Source: an uncultured Flavobacteriaceae bacterium (lineage in GTDB: Bacteria; Bacteroidota; Bacteroidia; Flavobacteriales; Flavobacteriaceae). From it: a stretch of DNA of 64,000 nt. The DNA is taken from positions 115,022 to 179,021 of the forward strand of contig CANKYF010000009.1 in the NCBI GenBank assembly GCA_947487895.1, given 5' to 3'. Numbering within the stretch: position 1 is the stretch's first letter; each line of letters starts with the position of its first letter. A program made the translations under genes and the position numbers. The notes beneath the pieces were generated by a model that worked only from the letters and a program-made list of their open reading frames with translations, made no database searches and was not told the origin of the DNA. Positions 55,111-63,980 of this stretch are shown here, piece by piece.

Positions 55111-55701
55111 ATGAATAAACTACCTGCCTTTCTAGTTGTATTATTTATACTTTTAAATGTTAATTGCTTTTCTCAATCAGAAGAAGCTACAATTTTCTTT
55201 AAAGACGGAGATTCAATACAAGGTTATGGGCTTATAAAAAAAAATAAAATAAAATTTAGAGTTTCATTAGACAGTAAAGGAGATTTTTGGGATTTTGAAA
55301 TGATTAATAAAATTGATTTTGAAACTTTTTTTGGAATTAAAACGTATGAATATATCAAACTAAATGAGTCTAGCGAGCCTTCTTTATTAGAACTAGTGAC
55401 AAAAGGAGAAGTTTCTTTATATCGGCAAACTAGTTCTTCATGGATTTTGGATCCTGGATTTCCTGAAAACAACTTTCCAAATAATCGCAAAGTAACTAAA
55501 GTAATTAACTTTCTTATTAGAAAAAATGAAGGTTATCCTAGTTGTTTGAATTGTGGATTTATAAATAAATGGAGAAAACGTACAATGGATTTCTTAATTG
55601 ATTGTCCAGTGCTAGTTAAAAAAATCAAATCCTATGAACTAGGAGAAACAGATTTACAAGAAATAGTTGAATATTATAATGATTTTTGCACTGAACTATA
55701 A
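55111..55701 (+). CDS. Secreted hypothetical protein, array gene 1
   Basis: From the ATG at 55111 the protein has 196 residues, with a signal peptide (KLPAFLVVLFILLNVNCFSQ) ending in the SQ typical of Bacteroidota exports. It then has TIFFKDGDSIQGYGLIKKNK, a beta-rich region and a Cys-containing C-terminal half (YPSCLNCGFINKW). No known domain. An upstream TTG at 55099 is inside the repeat core and is not used. It is the first gene behind the CGTTGACA core. Confidence 0.6.
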   Translation: MNKLPAFLVVLFILLNVNCFSQSEEATIFFKDGDSIQGYGLIKKNKIKFRVSLDSKGDFWDFEMINKIDFETFFGIKTYEYIKLNESSEPSLLELVTKGEVSLYRQTSSSWILDPGFPENNFPNNRKVTKVINFLIRKNEGYPSCLNCGFINKWRKRTMDFLIDCPVLVKKIKSYELGETDLQEIVEYYNDFCTEL

Positions 55702-55842
55702 ATACGTTTGGCGACAAAGTATAAAAATAATGCTTAAGTTTAATTCTAAATCAAAAGGTTAGTGCGTATTTAGTAACTCTGATTTTCCTGCGGAAAACTC
55801 TCGGACACAAAATCGCACTATTCTTATATGTAATCGTTGGCA
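55702..55842 (+). repeat. Array separator 1 (palindromic, attC-like layout)
   Basis: Starts TTTGGCGACAAAG after the stop and ends TCGTTGGCATT at 55834-55844. The interior has TTAGTGCG/CGCACTA arms and a TTTTCC-TGC-GGAAAA hairpin. Bases 55741-55789 are identical over 49 bp to 61058-61106 in the last separator. Confidence 0.6.
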
Positions 55843-55925
55843 TTCATTGATCAAACCGATAAAATGCAAGAATTCAGAAATTAGAAGAAGTTTAAAGCTG
55901 TTAATTGTTTTCTAACCAATTTATC

Positions 55926-57446
55926 ATGAATAATATACTTAAAGTTTTACCAATAATATTTGTCTTGCTATTTAGTTTAGAAATGCAATCTCAATCAACA
56001 AATTATATTTACGGTAAGATAGTAGATTCAAAAAACGCTGAAGAAGTTGCATTTGCTAGTGTTTTAGTTAAAAATTCAAGAAGAGGAGTAGTAGCAGATG
56101 AAGAGGGAGTGTTTTCAATTCCGACTAATGTATATAATGAATATAAAGTGTTAGTTATATCTTGCATTGGATACCAAACAAAAGAAGTTAATTTAAACTC
56201 ACTAAAAAAGGACGAGGTTAACATTATAAATCTAAAAGTTGCCGTTTCAACATTAGATGCAGTGGTTGTTAGAGCCAAAAAGAAAAAACTATCTGCAAAA
56301 CAAATAGTAAAAAAGGCTATACAAGAAATACCTAATAATTATCCAAAAGAATCTTTTTCATATGTAGGATATTACCGTGATTATCAAAAAGACTCTATTA
56401 ATCATATTAATTTAAATGAAGCTATAGTTGAAATACATGATGATGGTTTTCAAACAAAAGACCGTGAGATTAGTAAAGTTGGTTTATTGCAATATAAAAC
56501 CAATACTAATTTTAAAAGAGAACCAAAGTTATTGGTTAATTATGATAATACTAATAAAAAGTTCATTCCAAGAGCAAGTATAAACCCAAGTGGAGGCAAC
56601 GAGCTCTCTATTTTAATGGCACACGATGCTATTAGAAATTATGAAGTTCCATCCTATTCTTTCATATACATTATGAAAAAGCACTTTGTAAGGCATCATA
56701 ATTTTAAGCTTACAGAGATAACTCAAAAAGATGGAGAAAACTTATATGTTATAGATTTTAAATTAAAACCTGCAGTAAATTATGATTATATAGTATCGGG
56801 TCAATTATTTATAAACCGAAATACATATGCTATTCATAAGTTAGATTATTCTTTATTTAGAAAAGAAAAAAAAGAAAATGTGTTTAATGTGCAAGTAGAG
56901 TATACAGAACAATTAGGGCGTATGTATTTAAATTATATTTCTTTCAACAATACATTTAGTGCGCCTAACCCAAAAGACTTTTTTCTTGTGGAAGCTGCTT
57001 ACAATCCTTATAAAGAATATTTGCATTTAACATTTAATAACCCATATGCAATAGATAATATATATAAGTCTTCTAACTATAAAGTAGTTATAGATCATGT
57101 TAAAATAGGTGTTAAGAAAGTAATATTAGATACTTTGCATGATAGAAAAGTAAAATTGTTATTAGATTTTAAAAATCGTGAGCCACCAATATTGACAGAT
57201 GATATAGCTAATAAATTAAAATTAGATATTTCAAATATTAAAGACACTCAAGGAAATGACATAGGACAATTAACCTATTTAACTTACAAGCAATATCGTG
57301 AATTGTTTGTGCAAGAATTGTTAACCAATAAAGATGGTAATACGGTGTTTATTGATAAGTTTAAACCTTTAGAAGAAGGAAAAATAACTAAACCATTAGG
57401 GAATAGGAATTACTGGATGAATACGCCATTAAGAAAAGGTGATTAA
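55926..57446 (+). CDS. Carboxypeptidase-regulatory-like domain protein, array gene 2
   Basis: From the ATG at 55926 the protein has 506 residues. It has a signal peptide (NNILKVLPIIFVLLFSLEMQ), a CarboxypepD_reg-like beta-sandwich (about residues 25-115, YIYGKIVDSKNAEEVAFASV) and a long beta-rich C-terminal part with YFFSYVGYYRDY-like aromatic strands. Such proteins are common surface or periplasmic proteins in Flavobacteriia and have no known activity. It is larger than the other array genes. An upstream TTG at 55905 is less plausible because the signal peptide begins at the ATG. Confidence 0.72.
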   Translation: MNNILKVLPIIFVLLFSLEMQSQSTNYIYGKIVDSKNAEEVAFASVLVKNSRRGVVADEEGVFSIPTNVYNEYKVLVISCIGYQTKEVNLNSLKKDEVNIINLKVAVSTLDAVVVRAKKKKLSAKQIVKKAIQEIPNNYPKESFSYVGYYRDYQKDSINHINLNEAIVEIHDDGFQTKDREISKVGLLQYKTNTNFKREPKLLVNYDNTNKKFIPRASINPSGGNELSILMAHDAIRNYEVPSYSFIYIMKKHFVRHHNFKLTEITQKDGENLYVIDFKLKPAVNYDYIVSGQLFINRNTYAIHKLDYSLFRKEKKENVFNVQVEYTEQLGRMYLNYISFNNTFSAPNPKDFFLVEAAYNPYKEYLHLTFNNPYAIDNIYKSSNYKVVIDHVKIGVKKVILDTLHDRKVKLLLDFKNREPPILTDDIANKLKLDISNIKDTQGNDIGQLTYLTYKQYRELFVQELLTNKDGNTVFIDKFKPLEEGKITKPLGNRNYWMNTPLRKGD

Positions 57447-57606
57447 AGAAAAAGGTTAGTGTCTTTTAGTTTGTCTCGTCCTAAAAAAGTTTACATGTTT
57501 TAGATTAATCCTAAATCAAAGAGTTAGTGTATATTTGGTCACTCTGATTTTCCTACAGAAAATCCTTGGGCTCAAAACTGCACTATTCTTATATGTAAAC
57601 GTTGTA
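57447..57606 (+). repeat. Array separator 2
   Basis: Related to separators 1 and 6 in its middle (TAATCCTAAATCAAAGAGTT, ACTCTGATTTTCCTACAGAA) and ends AAACGTTGTA at 57597-57606. It lacks the GGCA end of the others but keeps ACGTTG. Confidence 0.55.
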
Positions 57607-57635
57607 TATCATTTGAAAATACCTCTCTCTGAATT

Positions 57636-58337
57636 ATGATAATGCCTTCTGACAAAGATTATAAATCAACTAAAAGGATAAAGCAGAATATCTCGAAAAT
57701 AAAAGAGGAATTCGAGCCACTTTCAAAATGGATTGACAAAAAATATGATGTCAAAACATTAAATCTAATTTTTGATTTTATAAATAATAGCAAATCTCAC
57801 CCACGACTTCAAGTTTGTCTCGAATATGCAAAAGACAAAGGAAAGTTTATGGACAATCGAACTTATAATTTTGACAAAACTAAACAAAACGAAATTTCGG
57901 AAAAGTTTGCCGAAATAACATCCGATTATGAAGTAAAAAATAAACCGAATTGGATTAAAAAAATACTTGGATTGACATATAAAACCAAGAACTTATTTGT
58001 TTACTTCTCAGACTTTGAGTCAATAGCTAAAATAGAGGCGAATGAAAATATTCCCGAAAAGGAAATTAAGAAACTGAAATCTGAAATTAGCAATCCAGAG
58101 TTATGGGAAATTGATAGAAGATTTGACTGCGCAACTTATTTTTTGCACACAAATGAGCAATTAAAAAAGTATCAAGATTCTGAAATACATAAAAAATGGA
58201 ATGAGCAGTATTTTGACTTACTCAAAGGTTATGACGAATTTGAATATTTTAAGAAAGACTTTTATTCTGTTTTTCTGGACAGCAAAGAAAATTTTGATAC
58301 GAATTATGAAAGTAATTGGTATTATTACTATAAATAA
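57636..58337 (+). CDS. Hypothetical protein, array gene 3
   Basis: The 233-residue protein has no signal peptide and many Lys/Glu/Asp residues. It starts MIMPSDKDYKSTKRIKQNIS, and its C-terminal half is rich in aromatic residues (YQDSEIHKKWNEQYFDLLKG). I recognise no domain. It is a singleton between two separators and its A+T-rich codon use matches the array rather than the housekeeping genes upstream. Confidence 0.55.
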   Translation: MIMPSDKDYKSTKRIKQNISKIKEEFEPLSKWIDKKYDVKTLNLIFDFINNSKSHPRLQVCLEYAKDKGKFMDNRTYNFDKTKQNEISEKFAEITSDYEVKNKPNWIKKILGLTYKTKNLFVYFSDFESIAKIEANENIPEKEIKKLKSEISNPELWEIDRRFDCATYFLHTNEQLKKYQDSEIHKKWNEQYFDLLKGYDEFEYFKKDFYSVFLDSKENFDTNYESNWYYYYK

Positions 58338-58476
58338 AAACGGCATACAACAGCATGTCTAGCTTATTACTTTGGAATTTCCTACTCGGAAATTCTTGCG
58401 CAATTTGCTATCTTGTTTCCTTAATCGGAAAATCATACTGGTTTTCCACAATAAGCCATATACAAACACGTTGGCA
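58338..58476 (+). repeat. Array separator 3
   Basis: Begins ACGGCATACAACAGCATG after the stop and ends CACGTTGGCA at 58467-58476. The interior forms a long imperfect hairpin: GCTTATT...GGAATTTCC near the start pairs with GGTTTTCC...AATAAGC near the end. The core lies 16 bp before the next ATG. Confidence 0.65.
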
Positions 58477-58492
58477 AAAAAAAAAATAAAAA

Positions 58493-59266
58493 ATGAGTTT
58501 ATTTAAGAAACTTTTTGGAAAAAAAGAAACTAAAGAGCATTCTATAGTTGCATTAACAAAAGAATTTGAAGCTTTAGGAAAAAAGAATAAAAAAACAACT
58601 AAAAAAACAGAGTATAGTAACTTTCAAGAATTATTAGAACAAAATGCTGGTCTCTCTTTTGAAAAACAACAAATTTTTAATGACTTAACAGGAACTTTAG
58701 CTTGGAATATCAATCTGAATACTGGAACTCTATCTTTTGGAAATCTTGAATTTCCTATAGAAGTAATTGGTTCCTTATCGTTTAATGATTATTCTTGGAT
58801 GTGGGGTTGGGCAAATTCCAAAAGTGGAATTCCAGAAAATCTATTAGGAAATTCATTAGAATTAAAAAGAATTGGAGAAAACAAACAAATTAAAGAGTTA
58901 ACAGAAGGTCACTTTGTTTCAGAAGAAGGTTTCGAGCATAAAATGGGATTAATTGCAACTGGGATATTTAAAACTGATGCTTATTTCTGTGCAAATTATG
59001 GACAAGGAACAATGGTTCTAACTATAAAATCCGACAAAATATCTAAAATAGATAATAACCAATTGGAAAAAGTACTAACAACTTTTCCACAAGTATTAAG
59101 TGCAATTGATTTAAATCACAAAAATACTTTTAAGAATTATCTTATCGACAGAAATTTAGAAATAAATATAATAGAAAATAAAATTGAAGGGATAAAAGAC
59201 GGGAAAAAATTGACAGCTGAATTTGATGATTTAAATAGGTTGAAATCACTGAATGGCGAAATATAA
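58493..59266 (+). CDS. DUF6882-like hypothetical protein, array gene 4
   Basis: This 257-residue protein has a Lys-rich N-terminus and a middle with SFNDYSWMWGWANSKSGIPE and LELKRIGENKQIKELTEGHF, a pattern seen in DUF6882 proteins. They have no known function and are often in immunity or defence-like neighbourhoods. A C-terminal half with GQGTMVLTIKSDKIS follows. No signal peptide. It lies directly behind a CGTTGGCA core. Confidence 0.6.
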   Translation: MSLFKKLFGKKETKEHSIVALTKEFEALGKKNKKTTKKTEYSNFQELLEQNAGLSFEKQQIFNDLTGTLAWNINLNTGTLSFGNLEFPIEVIGSLSFNDYSWMWGWANSKSGIPENLLGNSLELKRIGENKQIKELTEGHFVSEEGFEHKMGLIATGIFKTDAYFCANYGQGTMVLTIKSDKISKIDNNQLEKVLTTFPQVLSAIDLNHKNTFKNYLIDRNLEINIIENKIEGIKDGKKLTAEFDDLNRLKSLNGEI

Positions 59267-59472
59267 ACGTTTGCTAACAAAAGCTATAATTAATACAAGG
59301 TTTAATTTTTAGTTCAAAGAAAAACGTATTCTTTCTAAGTAAGTCAAATCATTTTGATTTGACTTTTGAACAAGAAAATATAAAAACAAACTAAATGCTT
59401 CGACTAAGTGCTAAATTGAAAGTCTTTGACTTTTTATCTATTTCTACACTTATAATAGCTAAAACGTTGGCA
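59267..59472 (+). repeat. Array separator 4
   Basis: Starts ACGTTTGCTAACAAAAGCTA after the stop and ends AAACGTTGGCA at 59462-59472. An inner AAGTCAAATC-ATTTT-GATTTGACTT hairpin is perfect. The core is 11 bp before the next ATG at 59484. Confidence 0.65.
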
Positions 59473-59483
59473 GTAATTTGAAA

Positions 59484-59981
59484 ATGAAGAACTTTAAAAC
59501 TGAAAAAGACAAATTATTATTTGAATTAGACTCTGAAATTAAACGGAATCCCGATAATGAAATTCTGAAATCCTTAAATAGGAATTTGAATTCATATCAA
59601 TCTGTTTCTGACTTGAATGGAGTTTTAAGTAGAACTGTTTTTGATAGCCTTGATTTTGAATTTAAAATCGGAGGGAAATTAATTGAATTTGAAAATTATT
59701 TCTCTGACTTTTCGAATTCAATTCGCTCAACAGAATTGAGAGGTTTGGCGAAAAAACTAATTAAGCAAAACACACCAGTTATGTTTTACGGAAAAGCTTG
59801 GTCTGAAAATACAGCTGACTGGATTTATTTTGACAAAGTATTCGACCTAAAAAAAATACGAAACAAATTCGCATTCGGAAAAAATATAATCGAACACCAG
59901 AATTTGGATAATAGGTTAGGATTAGAAAGTGGATTTATAGACAAAACTACCAACGAGGGAATAATGGGAAAAGTGAAATAA
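59484..59981 (+). CDS. Hypothetical protein, array gene 5
   Basis: From the ATG at 59484 the protein has 165 residues. A charged helical first part (KTEKDKLLFELDSEIKRNPD) is followed by a mixed alpha/beta domain with TPVMFYGKAWSENTADWIYF. I see no known family. The TTG at 59478 gives two extra residues and is less likely. It is alone between separators. Confidence 0.5.
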   Translation: MKNFKTEKDKLLFELDSEIKRNPDNEILKSLNRNLNSYQSVSDLNGVLSRTVFDSLDFEFKIGGKLIEFENYFSDFSNSIRSTELRGLAKKLIKQNTPVMFYGKAWSENTADWIYFDKVFDLKKIRNKFAFGKNIIEHQNLDNRLGLESGFIDKTTNEGIMGKVK

Positions 59982-60135
59982 GAACTACTGTCAACGATGC
60001 TATAATTCATTGTGGTTTTGTACCATACCAAAATAAAGTATAAGTCAAATGGTTGGATTTCGGCGGAATAATCTTGTGAAGATTCCACAATGAAATCATA
60101 ACCGAGGTAGTTGTAGTGCATTAAACAAACCTATA
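59982..60135 (+). repeat. Array separator 5
   Basis: Begins ACTGTCAACGATGCTATAAT, whose TGTCAACG is the inverse of CGTTGGCA with one change. It holds ATTCATTGTGG and CCACAATGAAATC as inner arms and ends with GTAGTTGTAGTGC near 60118, a diverged core. Confidence 0.5.
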
Positions 60136-60591
60136 TTGGGAAAGAAGAAAAAAAAGAAATACACTGTAAAACAAATCACAATTTACTCAATTTGTTTTGT
60201 TGGACTTATTGTATTTGGAATTTATATTGACAAGCAAAAAGAGGAAAATAAAATGGCAGAGATTGACAGTGGAAATTTCAAAACATACGGAATTGTAGAA
60301 AAATTAAAACCTCATGCTCGAAAAGGCAGTAACTATGCGAGTCGAAAAGATGTTGTCTATTTATACTATGAAAAGAACGATACTATTTTTCATATAATTG
60401 AAAATTTATCCGACGGTCAAATAGCAAAACTTGAAATTAAAGAGAATGATTGTTTTTCAATTAGAGTATCGGAATCAGACAAAGATGATTTTGATATTGA
60501 TTTTATTAAAAAATTGGACACATTGATTGACAAGAATCATTTTGAATATCAAGTCTATCAAACTAATATTCATAAAAATATAATCGAATAA
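60136..60591 (+). CDS. Membrane-anchored hypothetical protein, array gene 6a
   Basis: This 151-residue protein starts at a TTG (no ATG is available before residue 41) with MGKKKKKKYTVKQ, a basic cytoplasmic tail. One membrane helix follows at about 12-31 (QITIYSICFVGLIVFGIYID), then a soluble domain. No family recognised. The TTG start is chosen because the helix would otherwise be lost. It is 14 bp upstream of another membrane protein gene, so these two share one unit. Confidence 0.5.
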   Translation: MGKKKKKKYTVKQITIYSICFVGLIVFGIYIDKQKEENKMAEIDSGNFKTYGIVEKLKPHARKGSNYASRKDVVYLYYEKNDTIFHIIENLSDGQIAKLEIKENDCFSIRVSESDKDDFDIDFIKKLDTLIDKNHFEYQVYQTNIHKNIIE

Positions 60592-60605
60592 AAACACCTA
60601 TTTGT

Positions 60606-61019
60606 ATGGATTTAAGACCTGGAAAATTGATTCTCTTTTTCGGACTTTTTTGTTTTGTAATTTCCTTGTTGCTAATCTATGTTTTGTTTTTTGTACTTGA
60701 GAAATATGAAAACGGCGGACTTTTGAGTGTTTTGTTAATGTTGATTGGATTTTTCTCAATCGGACTTTATCTTACCTTACACTACTACAAGTATAGAATT
60801 ATAATCGGAGATAAATCAATGATTATTAAAAACGAAATTGGGGCAAAAAAAGAAATTTATTGGAATGATATTGATAAAGTAGATTACAATAAAACTTTTA
60901 ATATGATTGTAATTTGGAGTAAGAAAAAGAAAAAATGGATTAGTCCAATTTATGGGCATTTCATTGGTTTTATTACGCCAGAAAAATATACGGAAAAACT
61001 AAAACGAATGATTGATTAA
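60606..61019 (+). CDS. Membrane protein with PH-like tail, array gene 6b
   Basis: This 137-residue protein has two membrane helices (about 8-30 and 36-60). A cytoplasmic beta-rich tail follows (IIIGDKSMIIKNEIGAKKEI, YWNDIDKVDYNKTFNMIVIW) that looks like the bacterial PH-like DUF304 type. Function unknown. It is probably co-transcribed with the gene 14 bp upstream. Confidence 0.5.
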   Translation: MDLRPGKLILFFGLFCFVISLLLIYVLFFVLEKYENGGLLSVLLMLIGFFSIGLYLTLHYYKYRIIIGDKSMIIKNEIGAKKEIYWNDIDKVDYNKTFNMIVIWSKKKKKWISPIYGHFIGFITPEKYTEKLKRMID

Positions 61020-61160
61020 AAACTCATTACATCGATGCTAAAAATAATGTTTAATTTTAATTCTAAATCAAAAGGTTAGTGCGTATTTAGTAACTCTGAT
61101 TTTCCTACGAAAAATCCTTGGGTACAAATATGCAACATTCCATATACATAACCATTGGCA
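61020..61160 (+). repeat. Array separator 6
   Basis: Close relative of separator 1: positions 61058-61106 are identical to 55741-55789. It ends with ACCATTGGCAACAC, a CATTGGCA core at 61153-61160, 31 bp before the AraC start. Confidence 0.65.
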
Positions 61161-61191
61161 ACACTCAAACCTAATTAACACAAACAAAAAA

Positions 61192-62043
61192 ATGAACCGT
61201 GAAATCATAGACATAAACGATTATACCATTTTATTGGAAGAAGCTTCTTCCAATAACAATTTAATCGATTCATGTTTTTTTGACGAGCCAGTGATTGCTA
61301 TTGCTTTTTACGGTGCAGGAGATGTTAGTCTTAAAGTTAAATTTGATGGGAAAACCAAAGAATTCCATCATACCAAGGGTATGGTTCTTTCATTTTATGC
61401 AGATGAAAAGGTAGAATTTGAACATCATGTTTCAGACCAAAAGCCATTACAATGTTTAGTGATAGCAACCACCATTAAAAACTTAGACAAGTTACCTAAT
61501 GGTGAAGGACAATTTTTAGAACAGTTTTTGTCACAACTTGTACATCCCAAAGACCATTATGTAGAAGGTACTGTGTTTAATATGAATCCAGAAATGTTTC
61601 TATTAGTAGAACAGTTCTTTAGCAATACTTATGAGGGTGAAATTAAAATGCTGTTCTATAAAAGCCATATGACGGCTTTACTTTCACACTATTTTGGGCA
61701 ACTAGCAAAACAACAAAACACAAAAATTAATACATCACTGCTTGAAAAAATCAATCTAGCCCAAGAAATTTTAGTGTCAAATTTAGAAAACCCGCCTTCT
61801 CTAACAGAATTGGCTCATAGAATAGGAACCAATACCAATAAGCTTAAAATAGAATTCAAAGCGCAGTTTGGTGTTCCTGTTTTTAAATACTTACAAAACG
61901 AACGTTTAAAAAAAGCCTATAACTTAATTAAGAACGAGCAAAAAACTATTCAAGAAGCTGCCTGGGCTGTGGGTTATGATAGTTTAGGTTCTTTCTCTAA
62001 TGCTTTTGAAAAAAAGTTTGGCTATAGACCCAGTCAGGTATGA
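61192..62043 (+). CDS. AraC family transcriptional regulator
   Basis: This 283-residue protein has an N-terminal ligand-type region (about 1-170) and a C-terminal AraC double helix-turn-helix (about 185-283). The DNA-binding part contains NLENPPSLTELAHRIGTNTN for the first HTH and QEAAWAVGYDSLGSFSNAFE then KKFGYRPSQV for the second. It precedes three genes on the same strand (two small membrane proteins, an NmrA-like reductase) that it may control. It lies behind the last array core, so the group may be a multi-gene cassette. Confidence 0.9.
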   Translation: MNREIIDINDYTILLEEASSNNNLIDSCFFDEPVIAIAFYGAGDVSLKVKFDGKTKEFHHTKGMVLSFYADEKVEFEHHVSDQKPLQCLVIATTIKNLDKLPNGEGQFLEQFLSQLVHPKDHYVEGTVFNMNPEMFLLVEQFFSNTYEGEIKMLFYKSHMTALLSHYFGQLAKQQNTKINTSLLEKINLAQEILVSNLENPPSLTELAHRIGTNTNKLKIEFKAQFGVPVFKYLQNERLKKAYNLIKNEQKTIQEAAWAVGYDSLGSFSNAFEKKFGYRPSQV

Positions 62044-62133
62044 AATTCTTTTCGAATAAATCATAATTCTTTCTGGATAAGTTGCTAGCTTATAGTGACT
62101 ATAGATTTGCATCATAATTAAAAATCAAGAATT

Positions 62134-62526
62134 ATGATTAGCAAAAAAATATTTAGCATTGTATTTGCCATTTTAGTTTGGATTTTAGGCGTTTGCTTTT
62201 ACCTCTTATCGTTTTATGTACCCATTTTAGAAAATCCTGACCTGCAATCTAATATTGTACTGGCTTTAGCCATCATACCAAGTGCTTGTTTAGGAACGTA
62301 TCTGTTCTATAAAAATAGCTACATGAAGCCATCTGTATTGGCGCTTACATTCATAATTGTGGCTACTATATTGGATGTATTGATAACGGTTCCTGTATTT
62401 GTAATTCCAAATGGTGGTAGTTATTCTGGGTTTTTTGGAGACCCTATGTTTTACACCATTGTGGTTGAGTTTTACTTCATTGTATTGTACTTCGGAAATC
62501 ATTTAACCAAAAAAATAGAGGGATGA
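62134..62526 (+). CDS. Small polytopic membrane protein, possible DUF5367
   Basis: The 130-residue protein has four hydrophobic segments and looks like DUF5367-type proteins (FYLLSFYVPILENPDLQSNI). Its stop overlaps the next gene by 4 bp (ATGA), so it is translationally coupled to the DUF1772 gene. No biochemical role is known. Confidence 0.6.
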   Translation: MISKKIFSIVFAILVWILGVCFYLLSFYVPILENPDLQSNIVLALAIIPSACLGTYLFYKNSYMKPSVLALTFIIVATILDVLITVPVFVIPNGGSYSGFFGDPMFYTIVVEFYFIVLYFGNHLTKKIEG

Positions 62527-63008
62527 AAACGTGTGTTCTTTTTATAACAGTTTTCTTGAATGCGCTTTCTACAGGTTTTTTCTTTGCTTGGTCTGTTTCG
62601 GTCATTCTAGGAACAAAAAAAGTAGCTGATGTCACTTACTTAGAAAGCATGCAGAGCATCAATAGAGAAATCTTAAACCCAGCATTCTTTACAGTTTTCT
62701 TTGGGAGCTTAATTGCATTGATTATAACTGCATATCTGCAGTTTAACAACAAACCAGTGTTTTGGTTAGTCTTGGCATCAGCCATCATTTATCTAATAGG
62801 CGTTTTTGGGGTTACAGCCTTTGGGAATGTGCCGTTAAACAACAAACTAGACGCATTGAAGATTACCAAACTTAGCGTATTAGAGCTAAAGAATTTTAGA
62901 ACCTATTATGAAAGTACTTGGAACCATTATCATAACATTAGAACCATTTCAAGTATGGTTTCATTTATCCTATTACTCATATCAATATTTATCAAAAAAA
63001 CATTTTAA
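62523..63008 (+). CDS. DUF1772 (anthrone-oxygenase-like) membrane protein
   Basis: This 161-residue four-helix membrane protein matches DUF1772: an N-terminal LNALSTGFFFAWSVSV, VPLNNKLDALKI and WNHYHNIRTISSMVSFILLL. Fungal relatives include anthrone oxygenase, but bacterial members are uncharacterised and often sit next to NmrA-like reductases and AraC/TetR regulators, as here. An NmrA gene follows 11 bp later. Confidence 0.8.
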   Translation: MKTCVLFITVFLNALSTGFFFAWSVSVILGTKKVADVTYLESMQSINREILNPAFFTVFFGSLIALIITAYLQFNNKPVFWLVLASAIIYLIGVFGVTAFGNVPLNNKLDALKITKLSVLELKNFRTYYESTWNHYHNIRTISSMVSFILLLISIFIKKTF

Positions 63009-63019
63009 AACAATTCATT

Positions 63020-63856
63020 ATGAAAACAAACATTTTAGTTATTGGAGGCACCGGAAAAACGGGTCGCCGCGTAGTAGAACAATTAAAAAATAAAGGAATG
63101 GAGCCTAGAATAGGCTCAAGAAATGCATCACCAAGCTTTGATTGGGATAATAAAGACACTTGGGTAAATGCCTTAAACGGCATTGAAAAAATGTATGTCA
63201 CCTATTATCCAGACTTGGCTGTTCCAGGAGCCAAAGAAGCCATACAGAGTTTAACCTATTTAGCTAAAGAATTAGGAGTAAAAAAAATGGTTTTGCTTTC
63301 TGGAAAAGGAGAAGTCGAAGCAGAAGCCTGTGAAAAAATTGTTATGGATTCTGGTATAGATTATACCATAGTTAGAGCTTCTTGGTTTAACCAGAATTGG
63401 AGTGAAAGTTTCTTCTTAGAACCTATCTTATCTGGCGAAGTGGCATTACCAATGTCTGATGTGTTAATTCCATTTGTAGATGCGAATGATATTGCTGAAG
63501 TTGCTGCTACCGTCTTACTTGATGATTCTTATAATGGCGAAATCATTGAGGTGACAGGTCCGGAACTAATTACCTTTAAGAATATTGTTGACATTATTGC
63601 AAAGACGAGTAACAGAAATTTAAACTTTTACAACATTACCTTAGAACAGTATATAGATGGTATGAAACAAATGCAAATACCTAATGATGTTGTTTGGTTA
63701 ATTGAGTATTTATTTAGTCATGTTTTAACCAATCCAAAAAATCAGCAGGTAGTTAATGATATTGAGCGCGTTTTAGGCAGAAAAGCAAAAACATTTTTAG
63801 AATATGCCCAAGAAACTGCTAAAACTGGGATTTGGAATCAAGTTAAAGTCAAATAA
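63020..63856 (+). CDS. NmrA/SDR-a family NAD(P)-binding protein
   Basis: This 278-residue atypical short-chain dehydrogenase has the N-terminal Rossmann motif VIGGTGKTGRRVVEQLKNKG, a YTIVRASWFNQNW segment and VPFVDANDIAEVAATVLL-like block, which are NmrA family hallmarks. The catalytic Tyr-x-x-x-Lys of classical SDRs is not evident, so it may be a redox sensor or a quinone/ketone reductase. It ends the AraC/DUF/DUF1772 group. Confidence 0.87.
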   Translation: MKTNILVIGGTGKTGRRVVEQLKNKGMEPRIGSRNASPSFDWDNKDTWVNALNGIEKMYVTYYPDLAVPGAKEAIQSLTYLAKELGVKKMVLLSGKGEVEAEACEKIVMDSGIDYTIVRASWFNQNWSESFFLEPILSGEVALPMSDVLIPFVDANDIAEVAATVLLDDSYNGEIIEVTGPELITFKNIVDIIAKTSNRNLNFYNITLEQYIDGMKQMQIPNDVVWLIEYLFSHVLTNPKNQQVVNDIERVLGRKAKTFLEYAQETAKTGIWNQVKVK

Positions 63857-63980
63857 TTATTGGCAATAACGCGTATAGCTCATAAAGATGAAAAGTGAAC
63901 TCTATTTCAGAATGAGACAAAATTGACTAGTCCTAAATAACCGTTACAGTTTTAACTAGGATTAAATATATTAAATCTCT
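63857..63980 (+). other. Tail gap with start of an array-like separator
   Basis: Begins TTATTGGCAATAACGCGTAT then AGCTCATAAAG, resembling the opening of the array separators. The rest to 63980 holds no ORF that I can support. Confidence 0.35.

Noticed and set aside
55702..61160. Classical integron attC sites
   Set aside because: The cores (CGTTGGCA) do not follow the RYYYAAC/GTTRRRY rule and no IntI integrase is in the window, so only an analogous layout is claimed.
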